From Streptomyces venezuelae (GTDB lineage: Bacteria > Actinomycetota > Actinomycetes > Streptomycetales > Streptomycetaceae): a stretch of DNA of 64,000 nucleotides. The translations under genes were made by a program, and so were the position numbers. The stretch spans positions 2,108,001-2,172,000 of the forward strand of contig NZ_CP029191.1 of the NCBI RefSeq assembly GCF_008642335.1. Direction: 5' to 3'. Under the pieces are notes generated by a model. It made no database searches. It was given only the letters and a program-made list of their open reading frames with translations, and was not told where the DNA came from. Below are positions 1 to 7,987 of the stretch, piece by piece (within the stretch, counting starts at the first letter, position 1; the number at the start of each line of letters is the position of its first letter).

Positions 1-531
1 GGCGAGCGTGGTGAGGGAGCCGCGGTGGCCCTCCTCGATGCGGCCGCGCCGCAGCCCCTCCAGGACGCCGGCGCCCGCGTCGAGGCCGTCGAAGGAGGTG
101 TACGGCAGGACCTGTCTGGCTAGGGCCGGGAAGTGGGCGGCGCCCGTGCCGACGTCCAGCCAGCACTCGGGCTCGTCGAGGGCGCCGAGCGCGCGGGCGC
201 GGACGTGGGCGCGGGCACGGACGCGGGCGCCGGAGAGCCGGGGCAGGGCGGGCCCCTCGCGCGCGTCCCTGCGGTAGAAGGCGAGGCCTTCGGGGGTGAG
301 CCGAGGGTTCTGGAAGAAGTGGCCGCAGTCGCCGCACCGGTCGATCCTGAAGCGGCCCGGCTTGTGCTGGACCAGGTCGGCGGTGCGCAGCCGCGCCCGC
401 AGCCGCTCGGAGCCGCACCAGGGGCAGTCGGTGCGGCGGGGCTCGTGGAACCGCTCGGTGCCCTCGGCGAGTTCGGCGAGGTAGCCGGAGCGCCGGGCGG
501 CGACTCGCTGGGCGACGGCATCCGTGGTCAT
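1..531 (-). CDS. class I SAM-dependent methyltransferase, truncated by window edge
   Basis: The gene runs leftward off the window, so only the first 177 residues are visible. Residues about 36-75 hold a zinc-ribbon-like pair of motifs, CPWCG and CGDCG. About residue 124 follows LDVGTGAAHF, which matches motif I (SAM-binding glycine loop) of class I methyltransferases. The ATG at 531 is preceded by AGGAG about seven bases away, which fixes the start. The substrate cannot be told. Similar zinc-ribbon plus methyltransferase proteins modify small molecules or sugars. It is divergent from cobT with a 158-bp gap that is AT-richer than its surroundings and probably holds its promoter. Confidence 0.82.
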   Translation of the reverse strand, partial: MTTDAVAQRVAARRSGYLAELAEGTERFHEPRRTDCPWCGSERLRARLRTADLVQHKPGRFRIDRCGDCGHFFQNPRLTPEGLAFYRRDAREGPALPRLSGARVRARAHVRARALGALDEPECWLDVGTGAAHFPALARQVLPYTSFDGLDAGAGVLEGLRRGRIEEGHRGSLTTLA

Positions 532-676
532 GGTCGCACTCCTGGAAGAAGCCGGGACAAACAGGAAAGTAAACGCACGTAAAGGACCATTCCCGCGTTT
601 GTGGTGCCGTCATGCCGTGCCGCCCCGCCCGACGTGGCTCGCAGGGCCGTTCGAGCGACATCCGTGCCGCTCCCGG

Positions 677-682
677 TACTGT
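677..682 (+). promoter_or_regulatory. -10 box of a likely leaderless cobT transcript
   Basis: TACTGT ends seven bases before the cobT ATG, and no Shine-Dalgarno sequence lies between them. Transcription would begin at or next to the start codon. No convincing -35 is visible. Confidence 0.45.
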
Positions 683-689
683 TCGGCGA

Positions 690-1769
690 ATGAGCTCGCT
701 GAATCTCGACGACTTCACCGACCTGATCGAGCGGCCCGACGGCGGGGTCCGCCGCGACGCCGAGGAACGCCGGGAGCGGCAGTCCGTGCCACCCGGCTCG
801 CTGGGCCGTCTCGACGAGCTCGGCGAGTGGCTCGCGGCGGCCCAGTCCGCGGTGCCGGTGCGGCCGGTCGAGCGGCCGCGCGTGGTCCTGTTCGCGGGTG
901 ACCACGGCGTATCCGAACTGGGTGTCTCGGCGCGGCCCGCGGGCAGCGCCGCCGGGCTCGTACGTTCCGTGCTGGCCGGCGAGACCCCGGCGGCCGTCCT
1001 CGCGCGCCGCCTCGAGGTGCCGGTCCGCGTGGTCGACATGTCCCTGGACTGCGACCCGGCGGAGCTGCCCGCCGAGGTGGCGGGCCACCGGGTGCGGCGC
1101 GGCTCCGGCCGTATCGACGTCGAGGACGCGCTGACCGCCGAGGAGGCCGAGCAGGCGCTGCGCGCGGGCATGGCCGTCGCCGACGAGGAGGCCGACTCGG
1201 GCACCGACCTGGTCGTGCTCGGCGATGTGAGCGTGGGCGGTACGACGCCCGCCGCGACGCTGGTCGCCGCGTTGTGCGGGACCGACGCTTCGGTGGTGAC
1301 CGGGCGGGGCGGCGAACCGATCGACGACCTGGCGTGGATGCGCAAGTGCGCGGTGGTGCGGGACGCGCTGCGGCGGGCCAGGCCCGTGCTCGGCGACCAG
1401 CTGGAGCTGCTCGCGGCGGTGGGCGGCGCGGACGTCGCGGCGATGACCGGGTTCCTGCTGCAGTGCGCGGTGCGCCGCACGCCGGTGATCCTGGACGGCG
1501 TCGTCGCGGCGGCGGCCGCGCTGGTGGCCCAGCGGGTCGCCTTCCGGGCGCCGGACTGGTGGCTCGCGGGGCACGACAGCGGGGAGCCCGCGCAGAACAA
1601 GGCGCTCGACCGGATGGCGCTCGAGCCGCTCCTCTCGCACGGTGTGAAGGTCGGCGAGGGCGCGGGCGCGCTGCTCGCGCTGCCGCTGGTGCAGGCCGCG
1701 GCCGCGCTGGCGGCGGAGCTGCCGGAGCGGAAGCCGGAGGCGACGGAGGAGGCGGCCACGGAGGGCTAG
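690..1769 (+). CDS. cobT: nicotinate-nucleotide--dimethylbenzimidazole phosphoribosyltransferase CobT
   Basis: This 359-residue enzyme makes alpha-ribazole phosphate from nicotinate mononucleotide and dimethylbenzimidazole, for the lower ligand of cobalamin. Family marks are PPGSLGRLDELG near residue 33, the FAGDHGV segment, the SVGGTTPAAT loop, and a C-terminal GVKVGEGAGALLALPL that carries the catalytic glutamate at about residue 323. The ATG at 690 is chosen because family homology begins there and a -10 box sits just upstream. An in-frame ATG at 612 has no support. The stop codon lies inside the left terminal repeat of the element at 1766-1945. cobS lies 3.4 kb downstream. Confidence 0.95.
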   Translation: MSSLNLDDFTDLIERPDGGVRRDAEERRERQSVPPGSLGRLDELGEWLAAAQSAVPVRPVERPRVVLFAGDHGVSELGVSARPAGSAAGLVRSVLAGETPAAVLARRLEVPVRVVDMSLDCDPAELPAEVAGHRVRRGSGRIDVEDALTAEEAEQALRAGMAVADEEADSGTDLVVLGDVSVGGTTPAATLVAALCGTDASVVTGRGGEPIDDLAWMRKCAVVRDALRRARPVLGDQLELLAAVGGADVAAMTGFLLQCAVRRTPVILDGVVAAAAALVAQRVAFRAPDWWLAGHDSGEPAQNKALDRMALEPLLSHGVKVGEGAGALLALPLVQAAAALAAELPERKPEATEEAATEG

Positions 1770-1945
1770 GGCCTGTGTCGAAAGTCCCGTCGTCCGCCCG
1801 GAGGGCGGGCCCGGCGGCGTCCGGTGCGTGCGATCGCAAGGCGGAGGGTCGCCCCGATACTGGTTGTATCGGGGTGTCCCGACAACGCGGCGAGGGCGCG
1901 TGCCGGGCGTCGCCGGGCAGGCGGGACTTTCGACACAGGCCCTAG
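1766..1945. mobile_element. MITE-like palindromic element with 24-bp perfect terminal repeats
   Basis: Bases 1766-1789 and 1922-1945 are exact reverse complements over 24 bp. Both ends terminate in CTAG, which could be part of the repeat or a self-complementary target duplication. The roughly 130-bp interior has no ORF of note and is itself a folded palindrome, with a perfect 9-bp central hairpin (1852-1860 pairing with 1866-1874, loop TGGTT). It has the form of a non-autonomous element moved by a transposase supplied elsewhere. A YTAR target would suit the IS5 group, but that assignment is inference. The left end supplies the cobT stop codon and the right end lies 15 bp from the next promoter. 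Confidence 0.75.
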
Positions 1946-1960
1946 CGCACCCGCGGCCCA

Positions 1961-1966
1961 TATGAT
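1961..1966 (+). promoter_or_regulatory. -10 box upstream of the DUF2156 gene
   Basis: TATGAT lies eight bases before the ATG at 1975 with no Shine-Dalgarno sequence, so a leaderless transcript is likely. At 17-bp spacing the -35 position (1938-1943) falls inside the right terminal repeat of the MITE-like element. Confidence 0.5.
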
Positions 1967-1974
1967 CCCTTTTC

Positions 1975-3741
1975 ATGGGAGATGAGCAGGTCGTCGCCGG
2001 GCGACAGAAATCACGCACCGTCATACAGCGCCGCGCCGCGGGGTTCGCCGTCTGGTATCTCCGAGCCGTCACGTTCATCAACTTCCTGAGCGCGGTCTGG
2101 GTCTCCCTCGGGCAGGACCTGCGCCAGCACAACACGGAGAACTACTTCACGCCGTACCTGCTCACCGCCGGCTTCGCGTCGGGGGCGTTCACGCTGTTCC
2201 TGGCGATCACCATGCGGCGCCGCAAGCGCGCCGCGTGGATCCTCAACCTGGTGCTCGGCGGGCTCTTCCTGCTGCTCTTCGCCTTCGCGATGACCTTCCC
2301 GGAGATCCGTGCGTACGCGCAGAACTGGATCTCCCTGATCCTGACCGCCGCCTTCGTCGCCGCGCTCGTCGTCGGCCGCCGCGAGTTCTACGCCAAGGGC
2401 GACCGCTCCAACCCGAAGCTCGCGTCGGCCGTCGCGGCCGGCGGGCTCCTGGTCACCTCGCTGATCGCCGCGCTGCTCGTCACCGTCACCAACACCGCCC
2501 ATGACGACTACCGCTCGACGTTCCTCGACCGGTGGCGCTACGGCACCATGCGCCTGGTCTCGCTGGCCGCCGACGACCAGCGCTTCGAGGGCATCACCAC
2601 GCCCGGCTGGGTCAACGTCGCCATCAACATCCTGAGCGCGCTGCTGCTCTGCGCCGTGCTGTACGCGGCGTTCCGCTCCCGCCGGGCCGTCGACCCGCTC
2701 ACCGAGGACGACGAGGAGAGGCTGCGCGCGCTGCTCGACCGGCACGGCGACCGCGACTCCCTCGGCTACTTCTCGCTGCGCCGCGAGAAGAGCGTCGTGT
2801 GGTCCCCCACCGGCAAGGCGGCCGTCGCCTACCGCGTCGTCGGCGGCGTCTCGCTGGCCTCGGGCGACCCCATCGGCGACCCGGAGGCCTGGCCCGGCGC
2901 GATCGAGCCCTGGCTGGAGGAAGCCCGCGAACACGGCTGGATTCCCGCCGTGATGGGCGCGAGCGAGGAGGCCGGCACGATCTACGCCCGCCACGGCCTC
3001 GACGCCCTCGAACTGGGCGACGAAGCCATCGTGGAGATCGATGAGTTCACTCTCGAAGGGCGGGCGATGCGCACCGTCCGGCAGGCCTACAACCGCGTGA
3101 AGCGCGCCGGTTACACCGTCCGCATCCGCCGTCACGAGGACATCCCCGCCGACGAGATGGCCGCCCTCCTGGAGCGCGCCGACGACTGGCGCGACGGCGC
3201 CACCGAGCGCGGCTTCTCCATGGCCCTCGGACGCCTCGGCGACCCGGCGGACGGCCGCTGCGTGATGCTCGAATGCACGGACGGCGACGGCGTGTTGCGG
3301 GCGCTGCTCTCCTTCGTCCCGTGGGGGCCGCACGGGCTCTCCCTCGACCTGATGCGGCGTGACCGGGACGCCGAGAACGGCCTGATGGAGTTCATGGTCA
3401 TCGAACTCCTGCAGCGTGCCCCCGAGATCAAGATCACTCAGGTGTCGCTCAACTTCGCGATGTTCAGGTCGGTCTTCGAACGTGGCTCGCGGCTCGGCGC
3501 GGGCCCGGTCCTTCGCCTGTGGCGGTCGCTGCTCAGCTTCTTCTCCCGGTGGTGGCAGATCGAGTCCCTCTACCGCGCCAACGCCAAGTACCGGCCGATC
3601 TGGGAACCCCGCTTCCTTCTCTTCGAGAAGAGCGTCGACCTGCTGCGCATCGGCGTCGCCTCCGGTCGCGCGGAGGGCTTCCTGGAAGCGCCGGGCCTGC
3701 CGAAGTGGCTGCACCGCAAGCATCTGGAGTCGAGACGATGA
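1975..3741 (+). CDS. DUF2156 membrane protein, phosphatidylglycerol lysyltransferase-like
   Basis: The protein has 588 residues. The N-terminal half (about 25-240) holds several hydrophobic segments. The cytoplasmic C-terminal half (about 250-570) is a DUF2156 acyltransferase-like domain, with ASGDPIGDPEAW near residue 300 and RAMRTVRQAYNRVKRAGY near residue 362, both typical of the MprF/LysX synthase fold. Members of the family transfer aminoacyl groups from tRNA to membrane lipids, which lowers surface charge and protects against cationic peptides. The substrate here (lysine, alanine or another) cannot be decided. The stop overlaps the start of the next gene in ATGA, which indicates translational coupling. 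Confidence 0.85.
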   Translation: MGDEQVVAGRQKSRTVIQRRAAGFAVWYLRAVTFINFLSAVWVSLGQDLRQHNTENYFTPYLLTAGFASGAFTLFLAITMRRRKRAAWILNLVLGGLFLLLFAFAMTFPEIRAYAQNWISLILTAAFVAALVVGRREFYAKGDRSNPKLASAVAAGGLLVTSLIAALLVTVTNTAHDDYRSTFLDRWRYGTMRLVSLAADDQRFEGITTPGWVNVAINILSALLLCAVLYAAFRSRRAVDPLTEDDEERLRALLDRHGDRDSLGYFSLRREKSVVWSPTGKAAVAYRVVGGVSLASGDPIGDPEAWPGAIEPWLEEAREHGWIPAVMGASEEAGTIYARHGLDALELGDEAIVEIDEFTLEGRAMRTVRQAYNRVKRAGYTVRIRRHEDIPADEMAALLERADDWRDGATERGFSMALGRLGDPADGRCVMLECTDGDGVLRALLSFVPWGPHGLSLDLMRRDRDAENGLMEFMVIELLQRAPEIKITQVSLNFAMFRSVFERGSRLGAGPVLRLWRSLLSFFSRWWQIESLYRANAKYRPIWEPRFLLFEKSVDLLRIGVASGRAEGFLEAPGLPKWLHRKHLESRR

Positions 3742-4427
3742 GCACCCTGGCCCGCCGCGCCCGCGCCGAGTGGGGAGCCCTCTCCTCCACCGTGCGCGGG
3801 GCGCTCGCCGCCCGACGGTGGCGGGCCGTGCCCATGACGCTCGCGGCGGTCTGCCTCACCGCGCTCTTCCAGTACGTGCAGAACCAGCCCTGGGGCTACC
3901 AGTTCGTCCAGAACATCGGCTGCGTGCGCGCCGAGGACCCGCTCTGGCTCGCCCTCGTCCGCACCCCGCTCTCCCTCTTCGTACCGGCGCTCGACCTGCC
4001 CGTGTGGGGTGCGCTGGTGCAGATCCTGCTCGTCTTCGGCATCGCGGAGATCTGCCTCGGCCGGTGGCGCACGCTCCTCATCGCGTACGTGGCCACCCTC
4101 GCCGGGACGCTCTACGCGCGCGTGGGCATCGAACTGGGGGCGGCGAACCCGTTCGGTCTCCCCGCGTCCGACGCGCAGGTCGTCGACACCGGTCCCTCGG
4201 CGGCCGTCGTGGGCCTCGCCGTCTTCGTGTGCTGGCGCTACCGCGCGTACTTCACCGGCGCTCTGGTCACCGTCCTGATGGTCGTCGAGGTGCTGTTCAA
4301 GGACAACCTCGCGGGCAAGGAGCACCTGGCCGCCATCGCCGCCGTGCTCGTGCTGTGCGCGGTCTCGGCAGCGCGTCACCGGGGCGGCGGCAACCGGTCC
4401 GGTGTGAAGCCGCCGATCCAGTCCTGA
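3738..4427 (+). CDS. rhomboid-like integral membrane protein
   Basis: A 229-residue polytopic membrane protein whose ATG overlaps the stop of the DUF2156 gene by four bases. Six or so hydrophobic stretches are visible. The segment TGPSAAVVGLAV resembles the serine loop of rhomboid proteases (GxSG), and GKEHLAAIAAVL near the C-terminus could carry the catalytic histidine. The serine motif is not the canonical GxSG, so activity is uncertain. The tight link to the lysyltransferase-like gene suggests a shared membrane or lipid role. Its last 52 bp overlap the convergent gene at 4376-5131. Confidence 0.75.
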   Translation: MSTLARRARAEWGALSSTVRGALAARRWRAVPMTLAAVCLTALFQYVQNQPWGYQFVQNIGCVRAEDPLWLALVRTPLSLFVPALDLPVWGALVQILLVFGIAEICLGRWRTLLIAYVATLAGTLYARVGIELGAANPFGLPASDAQVVDTGPSAAVVGLAVFVCWRYRAYFTGALVTVLMVVEVLFKDNLAGKEHLAAIAAVLVLCAVSAARHRGGGNRSGVKPPIQS

Positions 4428-5131
4428 ATCCTGCGGCGCGGCCCCGTCCAGCGGCGGTCGTGCCGGAACGCCCGCAGTCCCGCACGCGCGCGTGCCCGGG
4501 GCCGGTTGCGGTAGAACCGCCGCGCCCACGCCGACCCCGGCCGGGCGAGACGGACCGCGCCGACCAGCGCGACGAACGGGATCACCATGCCGATCAGGGC
4601 GGTGCGCAGCTTGCCCTTGAGGAGCGCGACCAGGGCGAACGCGCAGTTGATGCCGACGTTCAGCGCGAACAGCGCCCTGTTGTGCCGCTCCATCGGCGTC
4701 AGGTCGTTCACCCCGAACGGTGTGAAGCCGGTGAGCACGAGCACCACCAGGGCGGCCGTCAGCATGACGACCTCCACGCTCTTGCGGCCCTGCTCGCTCC
4801 AGTACACGTCGTCGAGGTGGAGGATCAGCGCGAACTCGTCGAGCACGAGCCCGGCGCCGATCCCGAAGATGACGGCGGCGTACAGCGGCCCCGCGCCGTG
4901 CCGCCCCGCGGCCACCGCCCAGAACCCGCCGACCAGCATGAGGAAGATGCCGGGCACGACGTGGTGGATGTGCACGTCCCCCGTGCTGATGTTCCTGAAC
5001 GGCCCCTTGCCCGCCCGGATGAGCCGCGTGATGGTCCGGGTGACCAGGAACGACCCGACGAACGAGACCAGCGCGAGCAGCAGCGGCAGCTTCCCCGGCT
5101 CGACGATGTTCCGGTACCACCAGTCGCTCAT
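4376..5131 (-). CDS. conserved integral membrane protein of unknown function
   Basis: A 251-residue protein with about six hydrophobic segments. I do not recognise a family with a known role. Visible landmarks are the GDVHIHHVVPGIFLMLVGG segment near residue 50, a histidine cluster at a membrane edge, then LDEFALILHLDDVYW, which is rich in acidic residues and histidine and could bind metal. The C-terminal 40 residues are strongly basic (RARARAGLRAF and following). The start at 5131 (MSDWWYRN) is chosen because the hydrophobic profile begins there. In-frame ATG codons further upstream give low-complexity sequence. Its 3' end is antisense to the rhomboid-like gene over 52 bp. Confidence 0.75.
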   Translation of the reverse strand: MSDWWYRNIVEPGKLPLLLALVSFVGSFLVTRTITRLIRAGKGPFRNISTGDVHIHHVVPGIFLMLVGGFWAVAAGRHGAGPLYAAVIFGIGAGLVLDEFALILHLDDVYWSEQGRKSVEVVMLTAALVVLVLTGFTPFGVNDLTPMERHNRALFALNVGINCAFALVALLKGKLRTALIGMVIPFVALVGAVRLARPGSAWARRFYRNRPRARARAGLRAFRHDRRWTGPRRRIQDWIGGFTPDRLPPPR

Positions 5132-5206
5132 GCGGCCCGCCATACATCCATGCGCCCATCCTCCGTCCCCGAAGAGTGATCCGCAGGCCGGAACGTTCCC
5201 GCGGGG

Positions 5207-5212
5207 TAGCCT
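5207..5212 (+). promoter_or_regulatory. -10 box of a likely leaderless cobS transcript
   Basis: TAGCCT lies six bases before the cobS GTG with no Shine-Dalgarno sequence between them. Confidence 0.45.
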
Positions 5213-5218
5213 TCCGCG

Positions 5219-6001
5219 GTGTCCAGAACCTCCCCCGCCGACGGCATACGTTTCGCCTTCGGCACCCTCACCGCGCTGCCCGTCCGCGTCACCCGCTGGG
5301 ACCGCGGGGCCGCCCGCGCCGGCATGCAGTGCGCGCCCCTCGCGGGACTCGTCGTCGGCCTCTGCGCGGCCGGCGTGGGCGGCGCCCTGACGGCCCTCGG
5401 CGCGGGCCCCCTCCTCGCCGCCACCGCGACCGCCGCGGTCCCCGCCGCCCTCACCCGCGGCCTGCACCTCGACGGTCTCGCCGACACCGCCGACGGCCTC
5501 GGCAGCGCCAAGCCCGCCGACGACGCGCTGCGCATCATGAAGCAGTCCGACATCGGCCCCTTCGGCGTCATCACCCTGCTCTTCGTGCTGCTCGCACAGG
5601 TGGCGGTGCTCTTCCAGCTGTACGAGACGTCGTGGGCGCGCGGCGCCTTCGCCGCCGTCGTGTCGGCGACCGCGGCACGCCTCGCCCTCACCCTCGCCGC
5701 CCGCGACGGCGTGCCCCCGGCCCGCCCCGAAGGGCTCGGCGCCGCCGTCGCCGGAGTGGTCCCGCGCGCCCGTGCGGCCGGGGTCGCCGTGCTCGTCGTG
5801 GCCGCCGCCGGGGCCGCCGGGCTGCTCTTCGGGGCGGTTGGTGCCGTGCGGGGCGCGGCGGCGGTCGTGCTCGCGCTCGGCGCCGCGGAGTTGCTGCTCC
5901 GGCACTGCGTCCGGCGGTTCGGCGGGGTCACCGGAGACGTCTTCGGCGGCCTCGCGGAGACGGCGGCGACGGGCGCCCTGGTCGTGCTCGCCCTGGGCTG
6001 A
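5219..6001 (+). CDS. cobS: adenosylcobinamide-GDP ribazoletransferase (cobalamin synthase) CobS
   Basis: A 260-residue membrane enzyme that joins adenosylcobinamide-GDP to alpha-ribazole, the last step of the nucleotide-loop assembly to which CobT also contributes. The hallmark acidic motif HLDGLADTADG is at about residues 82-92, followed by KPADDALRIMKQSDIGPFGV-type sequence typical of the family. The remainder is Ala/Val/Leu-rich membrane helix. The start is GTG, and a -10 box six bases upstream supports it. The gene is separated from cobT by three genes but both sit in the same conserved neighbourhood as in mycobacteria. Confidence 0.95.
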   Translation: MSRTSPADGIRFAFGTLTALPVRVTRWDRGAARAGMQCAPLAGLVVGLCAAGVGGALTALGAGPLLAATATAAVPAALTRGLHLDGLADTADGLGSAKPADDALRIMKQSDIGPFGVITLLFVLLAQVAVLFQLYETSWARGAFAAVVSATAARLALTLAARDGVPPARPEGLGAAVAGVVPRARAAGVAVLVVAAAGAAGLLFGAVGAVRGAAAVVLALGAAELLLRHCVRRFGGVTGDVFGGLAETAATGALVVLALG

Positions 6002-6136
6002 CACCGGCCTCGCCACCCGCTCACACCGCGCCGAACACACACAGTGAGGCGCACCGCAGCGCTCACGGGCGTAGGCTCGCGACGGGCTCACCACCCCACA
6101 GCCCGACGAAACTCACTGAAAGAGGACCTCACCACC

Positions 6137-7684
6137 GTGACTGCTCTGACTCTCAGCACCGCCGCCGCGACCGGCCTGCGTGCCGACGCGATCGTCGTCG
6201 GTGTCGCGAAGGGCGCTGGATCCAAGGGTGGCCTGGTCGTCGCCCCCGGCGCCGAGGCCGTGGACAAGGCGTACGACGGCAAGCTCGCGTCCGTCCTGGA
6301 GACCCTCGGCGCCTCGGGCGGCGAGGGTGAGGTGACGAAGCTTCCCGCGCCGTCCGGCTTCAAGGCCCCGGTCGTCGTCGCGGTCGGTCTCGGCGAGGTC
6401 CCGGAGAAGGACGAGACGTACGGCACGGACGCCCTGCGCCGCGCCGCCGGTGTCGCCGCGCGCGCCCTCACCGGCTCGAAGAAGGCCGGGTTCGCGCTGC
6501 CCGTCGAGGCCGCCGAGGACGCCGGCGCGCTGGCCGAGGGTGCCCTGCTCGGCGCCTACTCGTTCGACGCGTACAAGGGCCAGGCCGACGCCAAGGCCGC
6601 GAAGAAGAACGGCAAGGACGCCAAGGCGCCGCTCGCCGAGGTCGCCCTGCTCGGCGGCAAGCCCCGCGACAAGGCGTACAAGGCCGCCGTCGAGCGCGCC
6701 GTCGCCGTCGCCGAGGAGCTCAACCGCGCCCGCGACCTGGTGAACACCCCGCCGAACGACCTCAGCCCCGAGGACTTCGCCGCCGTCGCCCAGGCCGCGG
6801 CCAAGGAGCACGGCATCAAGGTCCAGGTCCTCGACGAGAAGGCCCTCACCAAGGGCGGCTACGGCGGCATCCTCGGCGTCGGCGCCGGCTCGGACGCCCC
6901 GCCGCGCCTGGTGAAGCTCTCGTACACGAGCTCCAAGGCCAAGAAGCACCTCGCCTTCGTCGGCAAGGGCATCACGTACGACTCGGGCGGCATCTCGCTG
7001 AAGCCCGCCGGTCACAACGAGACCATGAAGTGCGACATGGCCGGTGCCGCCGCGGTCTTCGCCGCCGTCGTCGCCGCCGCGCGCCTCGGCCTCGAAGTGA
7101 ACGTCACCGGCTGGCTGGCGCTCGCCGAGAACATGCCGTCCGGCTCCGCGACCCGCCCCGGCGACGTCCTGCGGATGTACAGCGGCAAGACCGTCGAGGT
7201 CCTCAACACCGACGCCGAGGGCCGCCTGGTCCTGGCCGACGCCATCGCCAAGGCCTCCGAGGACCAGCCGGACGCGATCGTCGACGTGGCGACGCTGACC
7301 GGCGCCATGATGGTGGCGCTGGGCAACCGCACCTTCGGCATCATGTCCAACGACGACGCCTTCCGCACCTCGGTCCACGAGATCGCCGAGGAGGTCGGCG
7401 AGCCGTCCTGGCCGATGCCGCTCCCCACCGACCTGCGCAAGGGCATGGACTCCCCCACCGCCGACATCGCCAACATGGGCGAGCGCATGGGCGGCGGCCT
7501 GGTCGCCGGTCTCTTCCTGAAGGAGTTCGTCGGCGAGGGCATCACCTGGGCCCACCTCGACATCGCGGGCCCCGCCTTCCACGAGGGCGCCCCCTTCGGC
7601 TACACCCCCAAGGGCGGCACCGGTACGGCCGTCCGCACCCTGGTCCGGCTCGCCGAGCACACCGCCGCGGGCGACCTGGGCTGA
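6137..7684 (+). CDS. pepA: leucyl aminopeptidase (M17 family) PepA
   Basis: A cytosolic two-zinc aminopeptidase of 515 residues that removes N-terminal residues from peptides. The N-terminal alpha/beta domain spans about 1-175. The catalytic domain carries VGKGITYDSGGISLKP (metal-binding lysine and aspartate), KCDMAGAAAV, and the family signature NTDAEGRLVLADA. GTG at 6137 is chosen because it begins the family N-terminus and has AGAGGA about 11 bases upstream. An in-frame ATG at 6044 adds unrelated sequence. A strong hairpin terminator follows at once, so the gene is probably transcribed apart from lpd. Confidence 0.95.
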   Translation: MTALTLSTAAATGLRADAIVVGVAKGAGSKGGLVVAPGAEAVDKAYDGKLASVLETLGASGGEGEVTKLPAPSGFKAPVVVAVGLGEVPEKDETYGTDALRRAAGVAARALTGSKKAGFALPVEAAEDAGALAEGALLGAYSFDAYKGQADAKAAKKNGKDAKAPLAEVALLGGKPRDKAYKAAVERAVAVAEELNRARDLVNTPPNDLSPEDFAAVAQAAAKEHGIKVQVLDEKALTKGGYGGILGVGAGSDAPPRLVKLSYTSSKAKKHLAFVGKGITYDSGGISLKPAGHNETMKCDMAGAAAVFAAVVAAARLGLEVNVTGWLALAENMPSGSATRPGDVLRMYSGKTVEVLNTDAEGRLVLADAIAKASEDQPDAIVDVATLTGAMMVALGNRTFGIMSNDDAFRTSVHEIAEEVGEPSWPMPLPTDLRKGMDSPTADIANMGERMGGGLVAGLFLKEFVGEGITWAHLDIAGPAFHEGAPFGYTPKGGTGTAVRTLVRLAEHTAAGDLG

Positions 7685-7694
7685 TCGCGTGCAC

Positions 7695-7735
7695 GCCGAG
7701 GGCCCCGGACCCGACTGGTGTCCGGGGCCCTCGGC
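7695..7735. terminator. strong hairpin terminator after pepA
   Basis: A perfect 16-bp stem (7695-7710 with 7720-7735) closes a 9-nt loop, without a U-tract. Confidence 0.8.
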
Positions 7736-7987
7736 GCTCCCCGGATTTCGCCCTCGACGAAATCCGTACGTTCGTACGCAAGAGATGGCCCTGGAGACGG
7801 TGCTTCACACGTCTCACAGCCTGGCCCGGCGTCTCGTCTCCCGCCGACAAGTGCGAAGATGGGTTCTCGGCAGGACAGGGCCCCCACCAAAGGGCCGAAA
7901 CAAGAGCGGCCGAATACCAGCCGACCGACCGGTCGTCCCCCGCGCAAAGGGGTCCGGCGTACGGCGCACATGCATGGAGGACGTGAC
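7736..7987. other. intergenic region upstream of lpd
   Basis: Most of the 303-bp gap between pepA and lpd. Apart from the terminator there is a small 8-bp inverted repeat (7743-7750 with 7758-7765) next to a CGTACG-rich patch, and a GGAGG ribosome site at 7976-7980, seven bases from the lpd GTG. I see no gene and no clear promoter. Confidence 0.6.
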
